This document shows, one piece after another, positions 44,655-46,810 of a stretch of DNA of 46,810 nucleotides. The stretch is taken from the NCBI GenBank assembly GCA_900556135.1, contig USNR01000011.1, forward strand, positions 1 to 46,810, given 5' to 3'. A program made the position numbers and the translations under genes. Position 1 is the stretch's first letter, and each line of letters starts with the position of its first letter. A model generated the notes under the pieces. It saw only the letters and a list, made by a program, of their open reading frames with translations, made no database searches and was not told where the DNA came from. The stretch is from an uncultured Clostridium sp. Lineage in GTDB: Bacteria > Bacillota > Clostridia > TANB77 > CAG-508.

Positions 44655-44846
44655 ATGCTAGAAAGTATTCGGGAATTCGCATACTGGTTAGGCATAGATC
44701 CACTTTGGATCTACACAGTGGTGGCACTTATTTTTCTTCTACTAGGAGTGAAATGTGTTTATCCATGGAATCCAAAATGGAAGTCCGTAACAACAAAAGA
44801 TAAAGATGGAAAGCTGGTAACCAGATTTTTCCATTTGGATGTATAG
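44655..44846 (+). CDS. Small membrane protein, 63 aa, unknown
   Basis: No family recognised. The N-terminal MLESIREFAYWLGIDPLW is followed by one transmembrane helix (about 19-38, IYTVVALIFLLLGVKCVY) and a charged C-terminal tail (WKSVTTKDKDGKLVTRFFHLDV) expected on the other side. The ribosome site TAGGAGG and a full-consensus promoter predict strong expression as a one-gene unit. Codons (CGG, GTG, GGC, TTC) differ from those of the neighbours. The 3' side carries two stem-loops. Confidence 0.7.
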   Translation: MLESIREFAYWLGIDPLWIYTVVALIFLLLGVKCVYPWNPKWKSVTTKDKDGKLVTRFFHLDV

Positions 44847-44849
44847 ATG

Positions 44850-44897
44850 TCTAATTGTCTTAAAAGTATAGTTGTACACCCAATTAAGATAATTAGA
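44850..44897 (+). other. Long stem-loop in the 3' untranslated region of the 63-aa gene
   Basis: 14-bp stem TCTAATTGTCTTAA (44850-44863) with TTAAGATAATTAGA (44884-44897), one G-U pair, and a 20-nt loop. No T-run follows, and a separate terminator comes 11 nt later, so it may be an RNA-stability or regulatory element. Confidence 0.6.
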
Positions 44898-44908
44898 TAA
44901 AACTTCTG

Positions 44909-44938
44909 GAAAAGCGGTAGGAACTCTACCGCTTTTTC
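44909..44938 (+). terminator. Terminator of the 63-aa gene unit
   Basis: Perfect stem AAAAGCGGTAG / CTACCGCTTTT with a 5-nt loop and a T-run. Confidence 0.9.
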
Positions 44939-44946
44939 GTTTTTTG

Positions 44947-44955
44947 TGATATAAT
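44947..44955 (+). promoter_or_regulatory. Extended -10 promoter of maf
   Basis: TGA-TATAAT (44947-44955) without a clear -35; it sits right behind the terminator. The surrounding sequence is nearly identical to the deacetylase promoter at 26161. Confidence 0.5.
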
Positions 44956-44995
44956 TCAAACGAAAAAATACTAAATATTGAAAGGAAGAAAATAA

Positions 44996-45568
44996 ATGAG
45001 GATAATATTAGCATCTGGTTCATCAAGAAGAAAAGAATTATTAAAGTATATTACAAACGATTTTGAAGTAATAGTAAGCAATGCAGACGAAAGCTTTGAA
45101 GAAGGATTAACAATCCAAGAACAATCTAAAAGGATTGCATATTTAAAAGCTAAAGCAGTATTTGATGAAACATCAGGGGATAGACTAATAATAGGCTCTG
45201 ATACATTAGTATTAAAAGATGGTATGCATTATGGAAAACCAAAGGACAAGCAAGATGCATATGAAATGATTGAAAGGTTACAGGATAATATGCACGAAGT
45301 TATAACAAGCCTATGCGTAATAGTTGAAAAAGATGGCCAACAAGAAATACTTAAAGATTATTCTATAACAAAAGTCTTTTTATCAAAAATGAAATCAGAA
45401 GAAATACAAAGCTGGATTAATAGTGGGGAGGCAATGGGAAAAGCAGGAGCGTATGCTATACAAGGAGAATTTTCTAAATATGTAACAAAAATTGAAGGAG
45501 ACTACAACACTATAGTTGGCTTACCTGTACAAAAACTATATCAGATTATAAAAGGATACTTAAAATAA
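44996..45568 (+). CDS. maf: Maf family nucleoside triphosphate pyrophosphatase
   Basis: House-cleaning enzyme hydrolysing modified or non-canonical NTPs (typically dTTP/UTP-type or methylated bases) to monophosphates; older name septum formation inhibitor. Signature ASGSSRRKELL at the N-terminus, then SNADESFEEG, IGSDTLV and GKPKDKQDAYEMIERL, and the C-terminal GAYAIQGEFSKYVTKIEGDYNTIVGLP. Length 190 aa is normal. AAAGGAAG precedes the ATG. It is followed after 25 nt by another pyrophosphatase, suggesting a nucleotide-pool operon. Confidence 0.95.
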   Translation: MRIILASGSSRRKELLKYITNDFEVIVSNADESFEEGLTIQEQSKRIAYLKAKAVFDETSGDRLIIGSDTLVLKDGMHYGKPKDKQDAYEMIERLQDNMHEVITSLCVIVEKDGQQEILKDYSITKVFLSKMKSEEIQSWINSGEAMGKAGAYAIQGEFSKYVTKIEGDYNTIVGLPVQKLYQIIKGYLK

Positions 45569-45593
45569 GTTGTAAAGAAGGGTAATAAAAATT

Positions 45594-46169
45594 ATGGAAA
45601 ATATTGTTTTTGTAACACATAATAAAGGAAAAATTGCAGCAGCAAAGGAAAGTTTGAAAGATGTAAATTTTAAAATATTTGAGTATGATTTAGATGAACC
45701 AAGAAGTGATGATATAAAGTTTATTTCAAAGAAAAAGGTTGAAGAGGCATATGAACTTGTAAAACAGCCATGTATATCGTTAGATTGTGGTTTTTTGATA
45801 GACGAGTTAAATGGATTTCCTCGAGCTTTTGTTAATTATGCACTAGATACAATAGGAATAAATGGAATACTTAAATTAATGGAAGGAAAAGAAAATAGAA
45901 AGTGTAGATTTACAGAATGTTTATCTTACTATGATGGCAAAGAAATTCATCAATTTATGGGGAAACACGAGGGAACGATAGCAAACGAAGTACTTGGAAA
46001 AGACTCAGATAAAAAGTGGTCTGATTTATGGTACATATATAAACCATACGGATATGATAAAACTCTAGCGCAAATGACTGATGTAGAAAGAGAAAATAGA
46101 ATCAGGTATGAATCGGTTGATTCGATGAGTGTGTTTGCAAAATGGTATAAAGAAAATAAATTAAAATAA
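45594..46169 (+). CDS. Non-canonical purine NTP pyrophosphatase (HAM1/RdgB-like)
   Basis: ITPase fold enzyme that would clear ITP/XTP-type nucleotides. VFVTHNKGKIAAAKESL is the substrate-binding start, DCGFLIDELNGFPRAFVNY the active-site block, and KYKPYG-like WYIYKPYGYDKT with RENRIRYESVDSMSVFAKWY the C-terminal part. The family's usual SGL is CGF and the following residues diverge from classic RdgB, so the substrate range may differ. 191 aa. It is probably co-transcribed with maf (25-nt gap, AAGGGTAAT ribosome site). Confidence 0.87.
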   Translation: MENIVFVTHNKGKIAAAKESLKDVNFKIFEYDLDEPRSDDIKFISKKKVEEAYELVKQPCISLDCGFLIDELNGFPRAFVNYALDTIGINGILKLMEGKENRKCRFTECLSYYDGKEIHQFMGKHEGTIANEVLGKDSDKKWSDLWYIYKPYGYDKTLAQMTDVERENRIRYESVDSMSVFAKWYKENKLK

Positions 46170-46234
46170 TAAGGTTAATTAATAGGTATAATGGACATTC
46201 GTAAAACAATATCTTTTAATAAAGGGGGAGTTTA

Positions 46235-46705
46235 ATGAAAGTTATATCTATTAAAAAAAAAACTATTATAAAAATAGTTGCTGTTATTGTCTTTATTTTA
46301 ATTGTGGGAGCACTATCTACATCATTTGGAATGCAACACTACTATAAACTAGACTTTTCAACTGGTCTTGTAACGGCTAGCAAGTTAAATGTAAGAAGTG
46401 GTCCAGGAACAGGATATAAAATAGTTGCAACAGTAAATAAAATGGTTAATAATATCTATTTTTCCCATAATTCTCCGACATATGGAACACCTTTTGAGAT
46501 GCTAAATAGTTTTAAAGTATCATACAAATCGGCAGGTGAGAATATAGCGGGAAATTCAAGTAACAGTGGAGCTGTAAACGCATGGATGAATTCATCAGGT
46601 CATAAAGCCAATATATTAAGCACAAATTTTAATTATACAGGTATAGGTGTGGTAAGTAGCTCTAAATATGGAAAAATATATGTTCAGATGTTTATTGGAA
46701 AATAA
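46235..46705 (+). CDS. SH3b-CAP (SCP/PR1-like) secreted protein with internal deletion
   Basis: 156 aa. A membrane/signal helix (TIIKIVAVIVFILIVGALSTS) is followed by the beginning of a bacterial SH3 domain (ASKLNVRSGPGTGYKIVATVNK). The text then jumps straight into the middle of a CAP domain (NNIYFSHNSPTYGTPFEML, AGENIAGNSSNSGAVNAWMN, SGHKANILSTNF, YTGIGVV). The rest of SH3b and the first CAP helices are missing. The frame stays open, so an in-frame deletion near 46440 is the simplest explanation. GGGGGAG precedes the ATG, and a TATAAT lies at 46187. Probably a damaged but still expressed gene. Confidence 0.75.
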   Translation: MKVISIKKKTIIKIVAVIVFILIVGALSTSFGMQHYYKLDFSTGLVTASKLNVRSGPGTGYKIVATVNKMVNNIYFSHNSPTYGTPFEMLNSFKVSYKSAGENIAGNSSNSGAVNAWMNSSGHKANILSTNFNYTGIGVVSSSKYGKIYVQMFIGK

Positions 46706-46810
46706 TCATCTGTTAAGAAATATAGGTTTAAAATAGATATGTCACAAGAACATTAAAAATAAAATATTGAAAAGAGAGCACAAAAATGATATTGTTTAAA
46801 TGACGAAAAA

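Noticed and set aside
46706..46810. Possible next gene at the right edge
   Set aside because: The only ATG after a purine-rich site (46787) runs into a stop after five codons; nothing supportable before the window ends.

Overview
This 46.8 kb window is AT-rich chromosomal DNA from a low-GC Gram-positive bacterium. Class Clostridia (Bacillota) is most likely, probably an uncultured, gut-type anaerobe. The evidence is AGA/ATA/AAA-rich codon use, AGGAGG-type ribosome binding sites with several TTG starts, TTGATT/TATAAT promoters (often with an extended -10 TGN), short hairpin terminators, tRNA genes with encoded CCA, and Firmicute families such as YlbF, YolD, LCP, VanZ and TspO. TGA is used as a stop. 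Almost everything is on the + strand. The exceptions are the left edge (RluA-type pseudouridine synthase and an M23 peptidase), one small orphan gene and a tRNA-Gly.

Layout. 1-2.0 kb (-): partial RluA-family gene and a frameshifted M23 endopeptidase with a tandemly duplicated tail. 2.1-16.3 kb (+): an NrdD-family protein that has lost its catalytic cysteines and glycyl-radical domain, an acyl-CoA synthetase, a TrhA/hemolysin III protein, a glycogen-synthase-like glycosyltransferase with a YlbF protein, a membrane metallopeptidase, 6-phosphofructokinase, a protein built of eight tandem helix-turn-helix repeats, ArgS, and a VanZ-Alg14 fusion followed by its Alg13-like partner. 16.3-23.2 kb: small orphan gene, tRNA-Gly, and a two-gene operon for large cell-surface proteins. 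23.2-34.6 kb: Ca2+ P-type ATPase, polysaccharide deacetylase, TrxB/TrxA pair, tRNA-Leu, a small orphan gene with unusual codon use, Y-family polymerase plus YolD, PlsC, an RNA uracil methyltransferase, a decayed TPR fragment and TspO.

34.7-44.0 kb is a surface polysaccharide locus. It holds an LCP ligase, an initiating sugar-phosphate transferase, a GT4, a Wzy polymerase fused to a second GT4, a pyruvyl transferase, a Wzx flippase and an FrhB-like iron-sulfur protein, closely packed behind one promoter. 44.0-46.8 kb: frameshifted TrmL, a 63-aa membrane orphan with a consensus promoter, the Maf and HAM1-type house-cleaning pyrophosphatases, and an internally deleted SH3b-CAP protein.

The most unusual items are the cysteine-stripped NrdD paralogue with an intact-looking ATP cone, the multi-HTH bead protein, two membrane-protein/glycosyltransferase fusions, and three small stand-alone orphan genes whose codon use differs from the rest. 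I found no CRISPR array, integrase, transposase or rRNA. Functional calls rest on motif recognition by eye; no database search was run.
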